Positions 1 through 35,639 of a stretch of DNA of 64,000 bases are shown one piece after another. Source of the stretch: Muraenolepis orangiensis (taxonomy: Eukaryota; Chordata; Actinopteri; Gadiformes; Muraenolepididae). A program made the position numbers and the translations under genes. The DNA is taken from contig CM051021.1 of the NCBI GenBank assembly GCA_027704905.1, positions 4,074,359 to 4,138,358 on the forward strand, in the 5' to 3' direction. The notes below the pieces were generated by a model. That model had not been told where the DNA came from, did no database searches, and was given only the letters and a program-made list of their open reading frames with translations. The stretch's first letter is position 1. The number at the start of each line of letters is the position of its first letter.

Positions 1-59
<59 letters not shown>

Positions 60-64
60 CTCTC

Positions 65-123
<59 letters not shown>

Positions 124-150
124 CTCTCTCTCTCTCTTCTCTCTCTCTCT
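1..150. repeat. (CT)n microsatellite
   Basis: A nearly pure CT tract with CCT and TTCT interruptions runs from the left edge of the window. It lies in what is probably an upstream intron of acap1. Confidence 0.95.
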
Positions 151-1203
151 GCTACGCTGGGTACATTTCTGTCTTGTGTGTCTTCACATGATTCAGGCTC
201 TCTTCAATCATCCATTGATATTTTCAATCAAATCAAATGCTGAGAAGTCATCGAACGGTTGTCCGATTCCTAATTGGAGTTACAGGTCGGATTGCCGTCT
301 TTGATGTTGTTACCGAAAATAAGTCTTGTCCGACTTGAAGTGTTTGTTGACGTTGTAACTCATCGTTTGATGTGTAGCTATGTGTTTGTGTGAATTATAT
401 TACTCCGATTATAGCAATATGGGGAATTTAAGTGACGATTTTTTAATTCGCTAGCCAGGCTTTGCATGAATTGCTATATATTTTTTGTCAATGAGGAGTT
501 AATTTACAGCGTGAACGCGATGATGTCGGAAGTCGGGTCAAGACTTTCCGAGGTCCCGAGTTTCAGTAAAATAGCCATTATCAAAATGGTGTCATGGCGA
601 GCCGGGGGGGGGGGGAGATACACCTTCTTCTACCCCTTCACCTCCGTGATAAAGGCCTACATGAGAGCCAAAGGTGGTCTTCTCACGTCTCACACAAATT
701 CAACTTTGACCTTTTTCAAGTTCGCACCACTTCCTTACCCAGCCGCGGGAACTACATACGCAGCCTGATTTTTGTCGTTTGTCGCCTTCTCCAAACGCGA
801 GACAGGAAGTGGCGAACCCGAGGGTGGGAGTAAATGCTAGTTCAATGTTGCCACGGCAACTTCGTTTCCCTTCTAATCTGTCCTTCCGGCCTGTCTCGCT
901 TCACCAAATTAAGAGATAATAATACTATATTATACATATATATATTATATTTTGATTAAAAAAAAATATATATATATATATAGAACAAAAAAAATATGTT
1001 TGCCATACAATTTTCTTTTTTTAAACATTTTGTTTCATGTAAGTTTTTGTTTGTATGCTATGAACATAAATGAATAGGACTACTCATTTTTACATTCTTA
1101 TATAGAGAATAGATATTGATATAGATATACACTTTCCAAAAGGTAGATTAGATAGCTTCTCAGAGTGGTGAGAAACTATCCAACCGTTGCGGTCCGTCGA
1201 ACG

Positions 1204-1204
<1 letters not shown>
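151..1204. other. Non-coding stretch, probable acap1 intron
   Basis: I find no exon here with recognisable homology. The stretch holds a G run at 603-614 and an AT-rich segment with (TA)n at 910-990. Open frames in it, such as 594-833, have no recognisable motif. No ArfGAP-domain exon is visible, so the preceding acap1 exons must lie left of the window. Confidence 0.6.

Positions 1205-1295
<91 letters not shown>
1205..1295. repeat. (CA)n microsatellite
   Basis: About 90 bp of uninterrupted CA dinucleotides in the presumed acap1 intron. Confidence 0.97.
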
Positions 1296-1297
<2 letters not shown>

Positions 1298-1669
1298 CAG
1301 TTTGCGTGTAGCGCTGTCAGTCAGGTCTCAGTGAAAACAAACAGTGAAAATAAAATCGATTTGAAAAAAAAGTTATTTCATCCAGGCAGCCAATCGGGAG
1401 CTTCATAGGGTCTCAGTCAACCATAAAATACCTTTTGGACAGGATCGCAGGTTTATTTTAAATAAAAGGAGAACCCGACCCCCTGAACACCGCTTGCACT
1501 TGTACATTGGTCTGCATTGAGGACTCCCTCTAGTGGTTAAACACGCGCTACTGCATGCATCGCCTCTGATTGGCTGACGGGGGGGGGGGGGGGCGGGGCG
1601 GGGGTCACCTGCTAATCAAGCGATGATGCACACACCTGTGCTCCGCTTATGGAAATAGAAAAAATTTAA

Positions 1670-1846
<177 letters not shown>

Positions 1847-1853
1847 CTACCAG

Positions 1854-9493
<7,640 letters not shown>

Positions 9494-9495
9494 AC

Positions 9496-9574
<79 letters not shown>

Positions 9575-10045
9575 TCTCTCTCTCTCACACACACACACAC
9601 ACATTCACACACACAGTTGAGTTTGGCGTCCGGCCACATGTTAAATCATAGGTCAGCTGCTGTGTTGCCTCCACGGGTGAAGTTAGAGATGTCCCAGAAC
9701 AGTGCACTCTCTTGTGTTGACTTGTCAGACAAGAAGACTAATGTTTGTCCCGTAAACACAGAGAAAACGAACAAATATGTCTGCTTTCCAGGGGAAACAG
9801 CTTCAGAGGGATAAGCAGCTGTGAGTGTGTGAGTGACAGACAGACAGGCCATAGCTACGGCCGGGATCTTCCTTAATGAAATCATTATATTATACATACT
9901 TTCTTACAATGTGTTTTTCGTTGTCAGGTTTATTAGTTGTTTTTTTCACTTATTTGAATATGGCTTTTCTTTTCTTTTTTTATACACTGTAGCCTATGCC
10001 TCAGCGACACGAAACGCATACTGTGTAATCGGATGAACGAATAAA
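9494..10045 (+). other. Probable acap1 3' untranslated region
   Basis: The stop at 9491-9493 is followed by (CA)n at 9497-9572, a short CT run and another CA run. A canonical AATAAA at 10040-10045 is the likely polyadenylation signal. The extent of the UTR is inferred from this signal only. Confidence 0.5.
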
Positions 10046-10286
10046 AAAAACGCAACGCATGATCCTTCCACCCAGTTTCAAATGTGCTTGCTTACCGAAT
10101 GTTCACGTTAACGGTTATGTTTGATTGCGCCGCTAGATGGAAAGTCTAACTGTGCACACTAGCGCCCTCTCGTGGCCAGAGTATCACCCTGCACCAAGAG
10201 ACGCTCTTTGATACGATCCCAAACAAAACACAGCTCTATCTTTAAGATTGTTTTTTCATTTTGTATGTCTCTAATACAACACAAAA

Positions 10287-10403
10287 CGCATGTGGAGCTA
10301 AAGGAGTTGTTTATCCTGGGTGTAATTGTATAGGTCTGTAATATTATATTACAGACCTATACAATTACACCCAGGATAAACAACTCCTTTAGCTCCACAT
10401 GCG
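10287..10403. repeat. Perfect 57-bp inverted repeat with 3-nt loop
   Basis: Arm 10287-10343 is the exact reverse complement of 10347-10403, with a tta spacer. A second AT-rich palindrome (about 10406-10443) follows directly and reuses the innermost motif acagacctat/ataggtctgt. No transposon ends or coding sequence are visible. Confidence 0.95.
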
Positions 10404-10443
10404 ATACAGACCTATTATATATATTATATATAATAGGTCTGTT

Positions 10444-11431
<988 letters not shown>

Positions 11432-11552
11432 CTCCTCGTGATCCGGTCGCGTCTCTCGGCTTCTCCGATACACACGCGTCTCCCCTTTGACGGACGGCGT
11501 GACCGGCCGACTCCTCGAGTCACTTCCTCCTCCGCCCCCCACGCCGCCACCT

Positions 11553-17706
<6,154 letters not shown>

Positions 17707-17745
17707 GGCTACAAGAGACGATGGACGTAAAAAATGAATTAATAA

Positions 17746-17792
<47 letters not shown>

Positions 17793-17805
17793 AAATATAT
17801 ATAAT
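17746..17805. repeat. (AT)n tract upstream of slc16a13 start
   Basis: About 45 bp of AT repeat beginning about 40 bp upstream of the slc16a13 ATG (17706). Confidence 0.9.
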
Positions 17806-18002
17806 GTTTCCGAAAGGCAATGTTTGGGTGAAATTTGGCATACTCGTGAAGAAAATTGATATCCATCCATCGTTGACAGCTTATCCGAGATCGGGTCGCG
17901 GAGTTAGCAGATCAAGCAATAATAATAATAAATAATAATAATAATAAAATAAAAAATAAAAGCAAGGGGAATAAAATCGTCCTCTCTCTCTCTCCTCATG
18001 GC

Positions 18003-18860
18003 CACATCATCCAGCTCTGACTGAAGGGGGGGGGGGATCCCAAAGCGTTCCCAGGCCAGCGTGTAGATAGTAGTCACCCCACCACCTGTACCTCGGTCTG
18101 CCCCGTGGTCTCCTCCTCCTCCTCCTCCCAGCTGGACGTGCCTGGTAAACCTCCCTGGGGAGGCGACCAGGAAGCATCCTCACTAGATGAACCACCTCAA
18201 CTGGCTCCTTTCTACGCGAAGGAGCAGCGGCTCTACTCCGAGTCTCTCACGAGTGACTGAGCTTCTCACCCTATCCCTCAGGGAGATACCAGCCACCCTC
18301 CTGAGGAAACTCATTTTGGCCGCTTGTATTCGCGATCTCGTCCTTTCGGTCATTACCCATTGCTCATGGCCATAGGTGAGGGTAGGAACGAAGACTGATG
18401 GGTAGTTCGAGAGCTTTGCCTTCTGGCTCAGCTCCCTTTTGGTTACAACGGTGCGGTAAAGGGCACCCAATTCCGCTCCCGCTGCACCTATTCTCCGGTC
18501 AATCTCACGCTCCATCGTCCCACAGAACAAGAGCCCGAGATACTTGAACTCCTTGACTTGGGGTTAGGCCTCACTCTCCACTTGGAGAAGACAATCCACC
18601 GGTTTCCTGCTGAGAACCATGACCTCAGATTGAGAGGTGCTGATCCTCATCCCAGCCGCTTCACACTCCACACCCCAAACCCAATCCAGTGAGTGCTGAA
18701 GATCACATACTGATGACACAAACAGGTCCACATCATCTGCAAACAGCAGTGATGCAATCCTGAGCCCACCATACTGCAACCCCTCCCCTCCATGACTACG
18801 CCTTGAAGTCCTGTCCATGAAAGTCACAAACAGGATGGGTGACAAAGCGACACCACTCCC
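18003..18860 (-). mobile_element. Non-LTR retrotransposon, 3' part of ORF2, broken
   Basis: Minus-strand frames carry LLFADDVDLFVSS (the catalytic F-A-D-D form of the RT box, about 18735-18775). Further on come MEREIDRRIGAAGAELGALY, VFVPTLTYGHEQWVMTERT and RSRIQAAKMSFLRRVAG, then an arginine-rich RPRGRPRYRWW and LGTLWDPPP near the 3' end. This is a common fish LINE (RTE/Rex-like in character; clade not certain). Stops and shifts near 18550 and 18190 break the frame. Confidence 0.85.
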
Positions 18861-19411
18861 ACACCCACTGAGAACAGGTCCGACTTACTACAGCAGTATC
18901 TGGACACAGCTCTCGCTTTGAGAGTCCAGAGATTGGATGGCCCTCAGTAGTCACACCCTGCAGTATCTCCCCTATCTCCACCAAGCACATGTAGGCCATG
19001 ATGGGTGATACCCCCAGGCTCACCCCCCACCAGGATACTTGCGAGAGTGAGTGGAAAGCGGGTCCGGTGGTTTTTCTGTTGTTCCACGACCTGAGGTTCG
19101 ACTAACGGCCCCGGAAAAAAACTGCTTCCCGGAAATAAATCAATATATATTAATGAATAATTTATACTGCGGTTGTATATATCGTTAGACAAAGAGCGGT
19201 TTCCGCAAAAGTGCGGAGGGGGGGGGGGGGGGGAGGAGGTGTTAAAACCTGACCCATGTCCACATGCCCTAGGGATCCCATTTGCAACTATTTGCTCTCC
19301 ATTAACAATGGGGAACAACAGCATAGACACACACACAGAACCTGTTTAGTGTTTATTAGTCCAGTATCGTCTATCTTTACGTAACAGCCTTAAAGGGGGG
19401 GGGGCGGAGGG

Positions 19412-19495
19412 AAAAGGTACAAAAGTTCAACCCTGGCAGTGTGCCGTGGTCGAGGGGCCACGGCACACTGCCAGGGTTGAACTTTTGTACCTTTT
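19412..19495. repeat. Perfect 38-bp inverted repeat with 8-nt loop
   Basis: Arm 19412-19449 is the exact reverse complement of 19458-19495; the spacer is tcgagggg. Confidence 0.95.
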
Positions 19496-20241
19496 TCAGT
19501 AAAGGTAGCCTCCTCTACCAATGATTGCAGCTGCTGGGTTGATGTATTCCTCAAAGACCACCACCATATATATATATATATATAAACGCCTCCGACATGC
19601 GTGTTGCGTTTCGTAATAAGTAATACATAAGGATATAGTGGATTGAAGTTGATTTTTCTTTTTTGTTCTCACCGTACCTGATCACAATTATATCATCGAA
19701 TATCGAATTATATCAATAGTCGCGCACTGGTTATTAACAGACTAGAGAGTCACCATGACACACCATGTCTCTCCAGGTCTAAAGGTGTGTACTTGGCGCA
19801 TTCACACACTCTATCCAATATCGATCACATGATCGTCAATAATAGCAGGTCACACACACATCGGCAACCCCCTGATTTGCGATCACCTAGTTTTCGACAG
19901 ACTGAGTTTTTGAACAGTTTAACACCAAGATCACAGATATCAACAGAGAAATCAGAAATAGATTCCGGCCGTGTGGGTGTGTGGGTGTGTGGGGGGGGGG
20001 GGGGGAACAACAACAATGCTCCTATAGCCACAGTGTCCGTATGAACATAAACATATTTAACATACTTAACGCTTCGGTCACCGACACCCTGGGGACATGT
20101 CCACTCCAACCGGGACGTCTCTTCTTGGTCTTCAAATGTTAACCCCCCCCACCCGGACCGTAGAGGTGTTATTCAAACCATCTGCTGGCACCGACACACA
20201 CCGGCTGTACACACCACCCCACTGCGCATGCGCGCGCGCAC

Positions 20242-20242
<1 letters not shown>

Positions 20243-20314
<72 letters not shown>
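20243..20314. repeat. (CT)n microsatellite
   Basis: About 70 bp of CT with one CC break, followed by a C run. Confidence 0.95.
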
Positions 20315-20315
<1 letters not shown>

Positions 20316-20569
20316 CCCCCCCCCCCCCCACCCAGCCGGGCCGGGCTTGGCTTCGGTCACCGGTCACTACCAGTACCATAGCTCGAATAGTTTTCCTCCC
20401 TGCGCTGACATGATTCAAAAAGAGAAGGCTTTTTCTTCTTTATGAATGGTTTATTTATTGTTTTTAGAACCAAAGCCACGCAATGTCATTGTATCGTCTG
20501 TGTGGGGGAAATTACATTTATTTATCTTTATTTGTTTTATTATTATATTATTATTTTTCATAGTGTAAC

Positions 20570-20620
20570 ATATATATATATATATATATATAAAGATATA
20601 CAATATATATATATAAGATA

Positions 20621-20664
<44 letters not shown>

Positions 20665-20710
20665 AATATATATATATATGTATATATGTGTGTTACACAC
20701 ATATATATAC
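20570..20710. repeat. (AT)n compound tract
   Basis: Several AT blocks separated by short non-repeat bases such as aaagatataca. Confidence 0.92.
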
Positions 20711-21295
20711 AATTCATTAGATTACTTACTTACCAGCCTTACACACATTTTATATTAATTTAACTTACACGTGTCTGACGCTAGGGGGAGACATTCTATC
20801 TATATCTGTCTGTCCAATAAGAATAAAAAATAATGTACAATAAAGTCATAATATAGCATTGGAGTAAATGTAACATAACATAACACAGCACATAACAGCT
20901 ACTTGAGCCTATAGGCCAAAAACTGTATTGGTTTCGCTTATTCAGTCGGAATGAACCTACTGACCCTCACACAGACGCCCTCCTGCCTACATCTTCCAGT
21001 GTCAGAGTCTGGACGACAAGTGTTCAGCCATTGTGCTTCTTCAGTCAAACGCAAATAATCCAGAGGAAGGTTCATTTGGAAAGCCCCCAGTTCATAACCC
21101 CCCCCCCCCCCCCCCTCCCTGTTCATAACCCCCCCCCCCCTCCTTCCCCCCTCCCTCCTGTTTGTCTGCCTGGCAAAAGACAATGGACTCCCCTTAAAGC
21201 CACAACTCATTGGAGGCACAGGAGACACGACCAGAGGGTGAGAGAGTTCAGCAGGGCTCCACCATCATCACCACCACCACCACCACCTCCTCCAC

Positions 21296-21326
<31 letters not shown>

Positions 21327-23277
21327 ACCTCCACCTCCACCAGGATAACTCCCATAGAGGAGGCCATCTGGGAACAGCAGTGGGCGAGGCTACTACACAC
21401 GCTGTGTAACCGCGTCCACACAGGAAACAGGTGTACCACCACACCAGGAGAACTCACAATACAGAAACTACAAGACCAAGCCTCCTCTCTCCTCCCCCTC
21501 CTCCAGGCTCCACCACCACCCACCACTAACCACCACCACTAACCACCACTAACCACCACCACCACTAACCACCCCCGACTTCTCTGGAAACGCATGTTTG
21601 CGAAATGCGCTGTGACGAAATGCAGGTCAGACAGGGACTTTGACTGTGTATGGTGAGATCAAGATACATCAGATAAAAACTGATTCATCTGAATCCAACA
21701 CACATTCAAATACGAAGCAAGCAAGCCAAGCCAAGCCAAGCCATGATCTCACAGCAGTGCGTACCCTACTCTCAACCGCCCTCTCCATACCGTCCGTGAA
21801 TATAAATACATTCATCCATTCACCCTTAGCAGCACCCACGTGACATGCATGCCAACCGTAAACCCCCGACACTAATATTGCGCAAATTATAAAACACATT
21901 AATAGGATATGACAACTGGCCTACTACAGTTTGGCCGCACACTTTGTTATTCATTCAGGTCGTGACTTTTCCACCAAAAAGTGCTACTGCCAAGTTTCCC
22001 ATGGATTAACTATGGTATATAAGATATGGGACAATATAGTACAGACACTTTGTTCTTCCTTTAGTTTGTTAATCGCCGTGTTTCCCCCCACATTCAGGTT
22101 GTGTGCTTCATGAAACGTTGCGTAACATCGTGTGAATATTATTACAGCGGAACAGATAAAAATGATACAGACACCAATATTCCAAATTATCCAAAAAGTA
22201 TGAAACGTTTATTTGTATCTTACAAAAAAAAAACATAAAACCTGTCTTTGTCCAGCAAAGGAACGCAATAAAATGACTTAATTTAGCATACAAATGTATT
22301 TTGTAATTGCTTTTTTTTCAAACAATATTTCCTATTCCATTATTCTTAAGGCCAGCTTGGACTATAACACAGTTATTATTTGCAGACGTCTTTTAAATAG
22401 GCATTGATACAAATAATTAAACTGCCAAATTTGACAACATTCAGGCCCCAGGCCACAAGACTTATTACAATAAAATATGAATTAAATTAAACCATTCGAT
22501 GATCAACGAATCTCCAGTGACAAAACAAACAACACAACAAGCCAGATATAAATGTTGAAAATGCTACTTCAGACTTTTTTCCCCCGAGATAGTTCTTCCA
22601 AATTATAAATAACTTCGAAACTAAAACTGCGAGGGCATTATGATTTGATCGCACTAGACTGAACTAGTTCTATGACGGTTGACTAGTAGGATGAACAATC
22701 CAAACGTATAAATGCCAGCAACACGTGTTGTGCCTTAAAAACCAAATGTTGCTCTGCTTCCTCTGTCCTTCCTCTGTCCTTCCTCTGTCCTTCCTCTGTC
22801 CTTCCTCTTCTTCATCACATGCTTTTGATCGCCCTTCGTACATACAGTACACTGCACCTGTTTTAAATCCTGCTCCATGCGCTTCCATACGCTCAACAAT
22901 AAACATACAGTACTGTACCCTCTGCTCCGTGTCCACCCTATCCCATTCTTCACACTAACTTTCACCTTTTCAACCTTCCACTTTCACTAACCCTAAATCA
23001 TTCAGTTAAAAAAGAAACATCCTCTGCTCCTTTTCACGGGTCCCCACCTTTTTCCGCTTCCTTCGCACTTTTTGCCAATCTACCTTCTCTGCGCGCTCTC
23101 TCGCTCTCTCTCGCTCTCTCTCGCTCTCTCTCGCTCTCTCTCTCAAGACTTGTCTATGGTAACACACTCTCTCTCTCTTCTCTGTTATTGTCGTGTTGTG
23201 GTCTTTTTGGGGGTTCCGGGGGGAGGGGCTTGGGGGCCCCCCTTACAGCTCAGAGGCCCCGCCCCCCTCACCCCTCT

Positions 23278-29888
<6,611 letters not shown>

Positions 29889-29982
29889 CTCCTCCCTCTC
29901 GCCGGTCTGAGGGAACGAGAGGATGGATGGATGCACGTCATCAAAAACATGGCCCTTTTGTTGTGGGTCTATACAAAAAATA

Positions 29983-30091
29983 TGCGGAACATTCTGGATT
30001 TTATAAGGGCGAGTGGAGGAGAGCACTGAGGGAGGGAGTGAGAAGAAGAGAAGGGGAGAGAGAGAGAGAGAGAGAGAGCGTGAGAGAGAGC

Positions 30092-30128
<37 letters not shown>

Positions 30129-30178
30129 GGATATCCCAGTGAGTAGCCCTAGGATATATGTGTTCCTCTCTGTGAGGA
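29983..30178. repeat. Dispersed element carrying (GA)n, copy 1
   Basis: It begins gcggaacattctggatttta and continues taagggcgagtggaggag, then (GA)n at 30056-30130, then ggatatcccagtgagtagcc. The same order of blocks recurs at 34213-34560. It lies just upstream of the bcl6b coding start and may be in its 5' region. Confidence 0.75.
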
Positions 30179-30284
30179 ATACAACATGTCATTGAACATG
30201 GCATGCACCATATTTGATGCATGCCTGTCTGCTCCGGGTCTAATGGAATGCTACACTGTGTGTGTGTGTGTGTATCGCACGGAA

Positions 30285-30313
30285 CACGGTGGGTTCTGAC
30301 AGAACCCACCGTG
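30285..30313. repeat. Perfect 13-bp inverted repeat
   Basis: cacggtgggttct (30285-30297) pairs with 30301-30313 across gac. Confidence 0.9.
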
Positions 30314-31263
30314 AAGCTACACAGGGTTAACCTACCTGTTACTGGTGGGCTGAATAAATACTGTGTCCCAGACACATCTGTTAGGCGAGACCAGCTCCCT
30401 ACTCGTACCTGCAGGGAGCCACAACACCAAACCACAACGAAACAAAGATTCAGCTAGGAGATAGGATCGTACAATGATCAATGGTCAAGCAAGATGTCCA
30501 CCTTAATCAATCATGATGCTAATTGCGTTGACTCCCACACACGTGGTAAAAAAGATTGATCATGAATACTGCGGAATATATGCAAGCATAGTTGTTGTTA
30601 CTCAAGAAGATAGAAAAAAACGTTTTTAAAAGTTGGCATATCATCATCATATCCTCGTATGAACATCGTATGTTTGCGTCTCCAGGCGAAAAATGACCTT
30701 CTAATTGCAAGACACAGTGATGGGAATCAAATGACTTGCAAACAAGCAAGTGATCCACTAAATAACCCATGGCATAAACCACAGGCACCGTCAAAAGGCA
30801 AAAACGCCACCTACCCCGACCAGCAGGGACGAGAGCTTGCACGCCGCGTGGGGACGTCAAAACCGTCTCAATGGGGTCTTGTTTCTCTCTCTATGTCCCT
30901 CTCTCTCTCTATGTCTCTCTCTCTCTCGCTGGGTGTCTCTACGGCTCTCCCGGCTCTCCCCAACTGCTGGCCACCGCCGCCGCGAGGAACCTCTTTATAT
31001 AACGTCTCTCACAGGAAGCTCGCAGCACTCAGCGCCGCTCGCTCGTCCCGCTGGCTTCCTCTTTCCTCAATGGCCCACGCGCACCCTGGAAGCCACGCAG
31101 GAAAGCCCCCCCCTCTCTCCCTCTCCCCCCTCCCTCCCTCCCTTCTCTCCCCCACTCCTCCCCCAGGCCCAGACGCTGGGCTTCGAGTATTTTTAGTGGC
31201 CTAATTTGTGTTTTGTTTTTGTCTAACCCCGTTGGTCCCTACAAAGGCAGGGCAGGGAAGTGT

Positions 31264-31302
<39 letters not shown>

Positions 31303-31700
31303 TTTTGTGCACATGTGTGTGTGCGAGGGGGAAATAATATAAAACAGTGGATGGAGAGGGGAGGATGGGAGGGGGGGGGGGAGGGGGGAGAGATGTCCGT
31401 GCCTCACATCTCGCCGGGACATCGGCGAAATCCACGTTGTTGTCGACAACCACCGTCTGCTGACCCTGTCCCCATGGTGAGGGGAGTGGGGGGGTGGGGG
31501 GGGTGTTTTTTTTTTCCGGGGGGGGGGGAACCACACTTCAACCAAACTGCCAAACAAACATCAAATAAACAAACGCCAAAATAACTGGGATGGCCGCCAT
31601 TCACGCCCTACGTAGCCTGTCCACACAGGCCGGCTTTAACTTGGAGAGTTGACGCTGTTGCCACGGTGACAAGATACAGATATGGGGGTGAGCCTTGCTT
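30314..31700. other. Upstream region of bcl6b, no supported gene
   Basis: Open frames at 30659-31204 are composed largely of CT-rich low-complexity codons. A TATA-like tttatata lies at 30992-30999 in GC-rich sequence, but its gene is unknown. GT repeats lie at 31261-31300 and G runs at 31371-31385 and 31489-31530. Confidence 0.45.
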
Positions 31701-31726
31701 TACTCGTTAAAGGTGAGAAGAGATAC

Positions 31727-31727
<1 letters not shown>

Positions 31728-31795
<68 letters not shown>
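31728..31795. repeat. (GA)n microsatellite
   Basis: About 66 bp of GA repeat followed by GGAA units. Confidence 0.95.
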
Positions 31796-31799
<4 letters not shown>

Positions 31800-31819
31800 G
31801 GAAGGAAGGAAACGAGAGA

Positions 31820-32018
31820 TGGTTGGTGTTGGTGTTGGTGGTGGTGGTGTAGGTGTTGGTGGTGGTGGTGTTGGTGGTGGTGGTGTAGGTGTTGGTGGTG
31901 GTGTTGGTGGTGTAGGTGTTGGTGGTGGTGTTGGTGGTGGTGTGGTGGTGGTGGTGTAGGTGTTGGTGGTGGTGTGTGGTGTGGTGGTGGTGTAGGTGGT
32001 GGTGTTGGTGGTGGGGGA
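31820..32018. repeat. GGT/GTT triplet minisatellite
   Basis: Units such as ggtggtggtgttggt and gtaggtgttggtggt are repeated about ten times with triplet-step length variation. Confidence 0.9.
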
Positions 32019-32107
32019 TGGGTTCAATGGGAGATACCTTTTTCTTGATTGTGAAAAACAACTGGCAGCCCCATGAAATGGGGGGGACAGATGTACAGGA
32101 AGTACTT

Positions 32108-32411
32108 CCCCACAAACACGCGTGCACGAACATACACATACACACATACATACACACACACACACACACACTCATAATCCACACCCACACTCATACAATT
32201 CACACGCATGCACACAAACACACACACACACACTCACTCAATCACTCACTCACCCAATCACTCACTCACTCACCCAATCTCTCTGACACACACACATAAT
32301 CCACGCCCACACACATTCATCCCACACATATCCACACACACAAACTCATAACCCACGACAAGGCACATACACGTGCACACACACACACACACACTAATAG
32401 TCCACGGCAAG

Positions 32412-32475
<64 letters not shown>
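32108..32475. repeat. CA-rich repeats with CACTCA units
   Basis: Mixed (CA)n blocks with actcactcaccc and ccacggcaaggcacatac duplications; pure CA at 32418-32473. Confidence 0.9.
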
Positions 32476-32476
<1 letters not shown>

Positions 32477-32940
32477 GTGTGACAACCCCTACACTCACTC
32501 ACACGCGAGTCCAAAACACATGCGCATGGAACACACACACCTCGCTCAGGACGTCCGGCCATAATAAAAGGCCGAGCCAGAGAGAGAGAGAACAGAGGCT
32601 TGTGGGAGCAGGAGGAGGGGGAGGAGGTGGTGGAGGCGACAGAGGCGGGTCAGAGGTCGCCCATCACTGTTTCAACAACAAGCGGAAGGCCACCTCCCTC
32701 TCCCCCCCCCCCCCCCCCGCATCCATATCAAAGTATTTTTCTTTTTTGGGCGGAAGCATTATAGTTTTTTCTTGAGAGGGGTCAAGGGTCAGAGGTAAAG
32801 GGGCTCTCCAGGCCCGGATGATGACCACGTGGCTTCCGGGTGTTTTGCAATCGGCCCCAAAATAAAATCGGCCGCTTGAGATGATGACGATGATGAAGGA
32901 AATGGTTTTATAGACGGGGGAGCGTTTAAGGTGTCTTAAC

Positions 32941-34205
<1,265 letters not shown>

Positions 34206-34212
34206 CGGAACC

Positions 34213-34560
<348 letters not shown>

Positions 34561-34724
34561 AAAAATATATAAATATTCAGTAGCGGACACGGGACTCACA
34601 ATGCCACAATAATAAAGCCTTGTTTTTGAACAATATATATACTGTATATTTTAGAATTAATATTTTGGAGCATCTTCCATTAAAAAAAATACGATGTGTC
34701 ATTCTTCATTATGCAACACACTAG

Positions 34725-35085
34725 TCAAGATTTAAGATTTGTATTTGCCAAAGTACAATGGAATGCTTACTCCCACATTTACTCCCACATTATGAATTTC
34801 CTACAATTTAACACTATATATGTTATATTATGTACTATATTTATACTATACAACCCTATGCTATAACAATACTGTACACAATAAAAATAACAATAAAGTA
34901 ACTGATGGATGATGTGTACATGTGTTGAATTGTGCAAAAAGCATTTAAAAAGCATTTTAAAGTGCCAGTAGTGCAGCAGCATCATGAATACAGTGCAGAA
35001 CAGTGCAGTAGCTGTATAATGACCCTAGAAAGTCCAGCAGCACTCCTAGCAGTCCAGTAGGCTCACTGCCTGTGGATCAATTCAG
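34725..35085 (-). mobile_element. Non-LTR retrotransposon 3' tail
   Basis: Shares with 61128-61470 the blocks caagatttaagatttgtatt, gtacaatggaatgcttactc, gtgccagtagtgcagcagca and gaatacagtgcag. Non-coding. Confidence 0.78.
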
Positions 35086-35639
35086 GAAAAAACTCAACTT
35101 GATGTGCTTTTTCATTCTCCAGTATCCTCATTCCAGACTAAGATAGGATGTCAGTCGGTCTCTGGAGACCCTGGAAGAGAGACGGAGATGGAATGAAGAG
35201 GGGACCTATAACAACTGTGTTTACACTGACTGATGGGCAGATGGGAATCTCATGATGAGAGGTCTAGACCGGGGGGGGGGGGGGATGCTGTAGTTACTTT
35301 GTTGGTCAGTTCATTGGTGAGTAGTTGACAGACAGTTAAGAGAGCTAAATGGATGGATGGATAGTAGGGTGCGTCCAAATACGCAATTTCAGCATATGAT
35401 CTGGGTGCTCAAAGTGTTACCATCCATGCAAAAACAATAAATGCTAAATATTTTTACAATACGTAGTGATCTAGAGGTGTAACAGCACAGCAGCTTTTAT
35501 GGCAAAAGGGGGTAACCGGTACCCATTGGAGAGCCATGAAAAAGGGGAAGCGGCGACAGAAGCACGAAGCAGCCTAGCAGGCACACCTAACCAAAGAGCA
35601 GCAAGAAATGACTGCAAAATGTAGCACGGCGACGAAGTG

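Larger units (their letters stand above)
18861..23277. other. Intergenic region between slc16a13 and bcl6b
   Basis: No supported gene. Contents: a G run at 19217-19232, a perfect inverted repeat at 19412-19495, (CT)n at 20243-20314, (AT)n at 20570-20710, long C runs at 21100-21140, a CAC/ACC array at 21250-21345 and CTCGCT repeats at 23095-23150. The frame at 21210-21542 is mostly the triplet array and looks like low complexity. The lower bound of the bcl6b 3' UTR is not clear; a minus-strand AATAAA at 22211-22206 is one candidate. Confidence 0.55.

Noticed and set aside
21210..21542. 110-codon Thr/Pro/His-rich frame
   Set aside because: Composed mainly of CAC/ACC triplet array; the non-repeat part shows no recognised domain.
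30659..31204. 181-codon open frame upstream of bcl6b
   Set aside because: Low-complexity Ser/Leu/Pro from CT repeats and no family resemblance.
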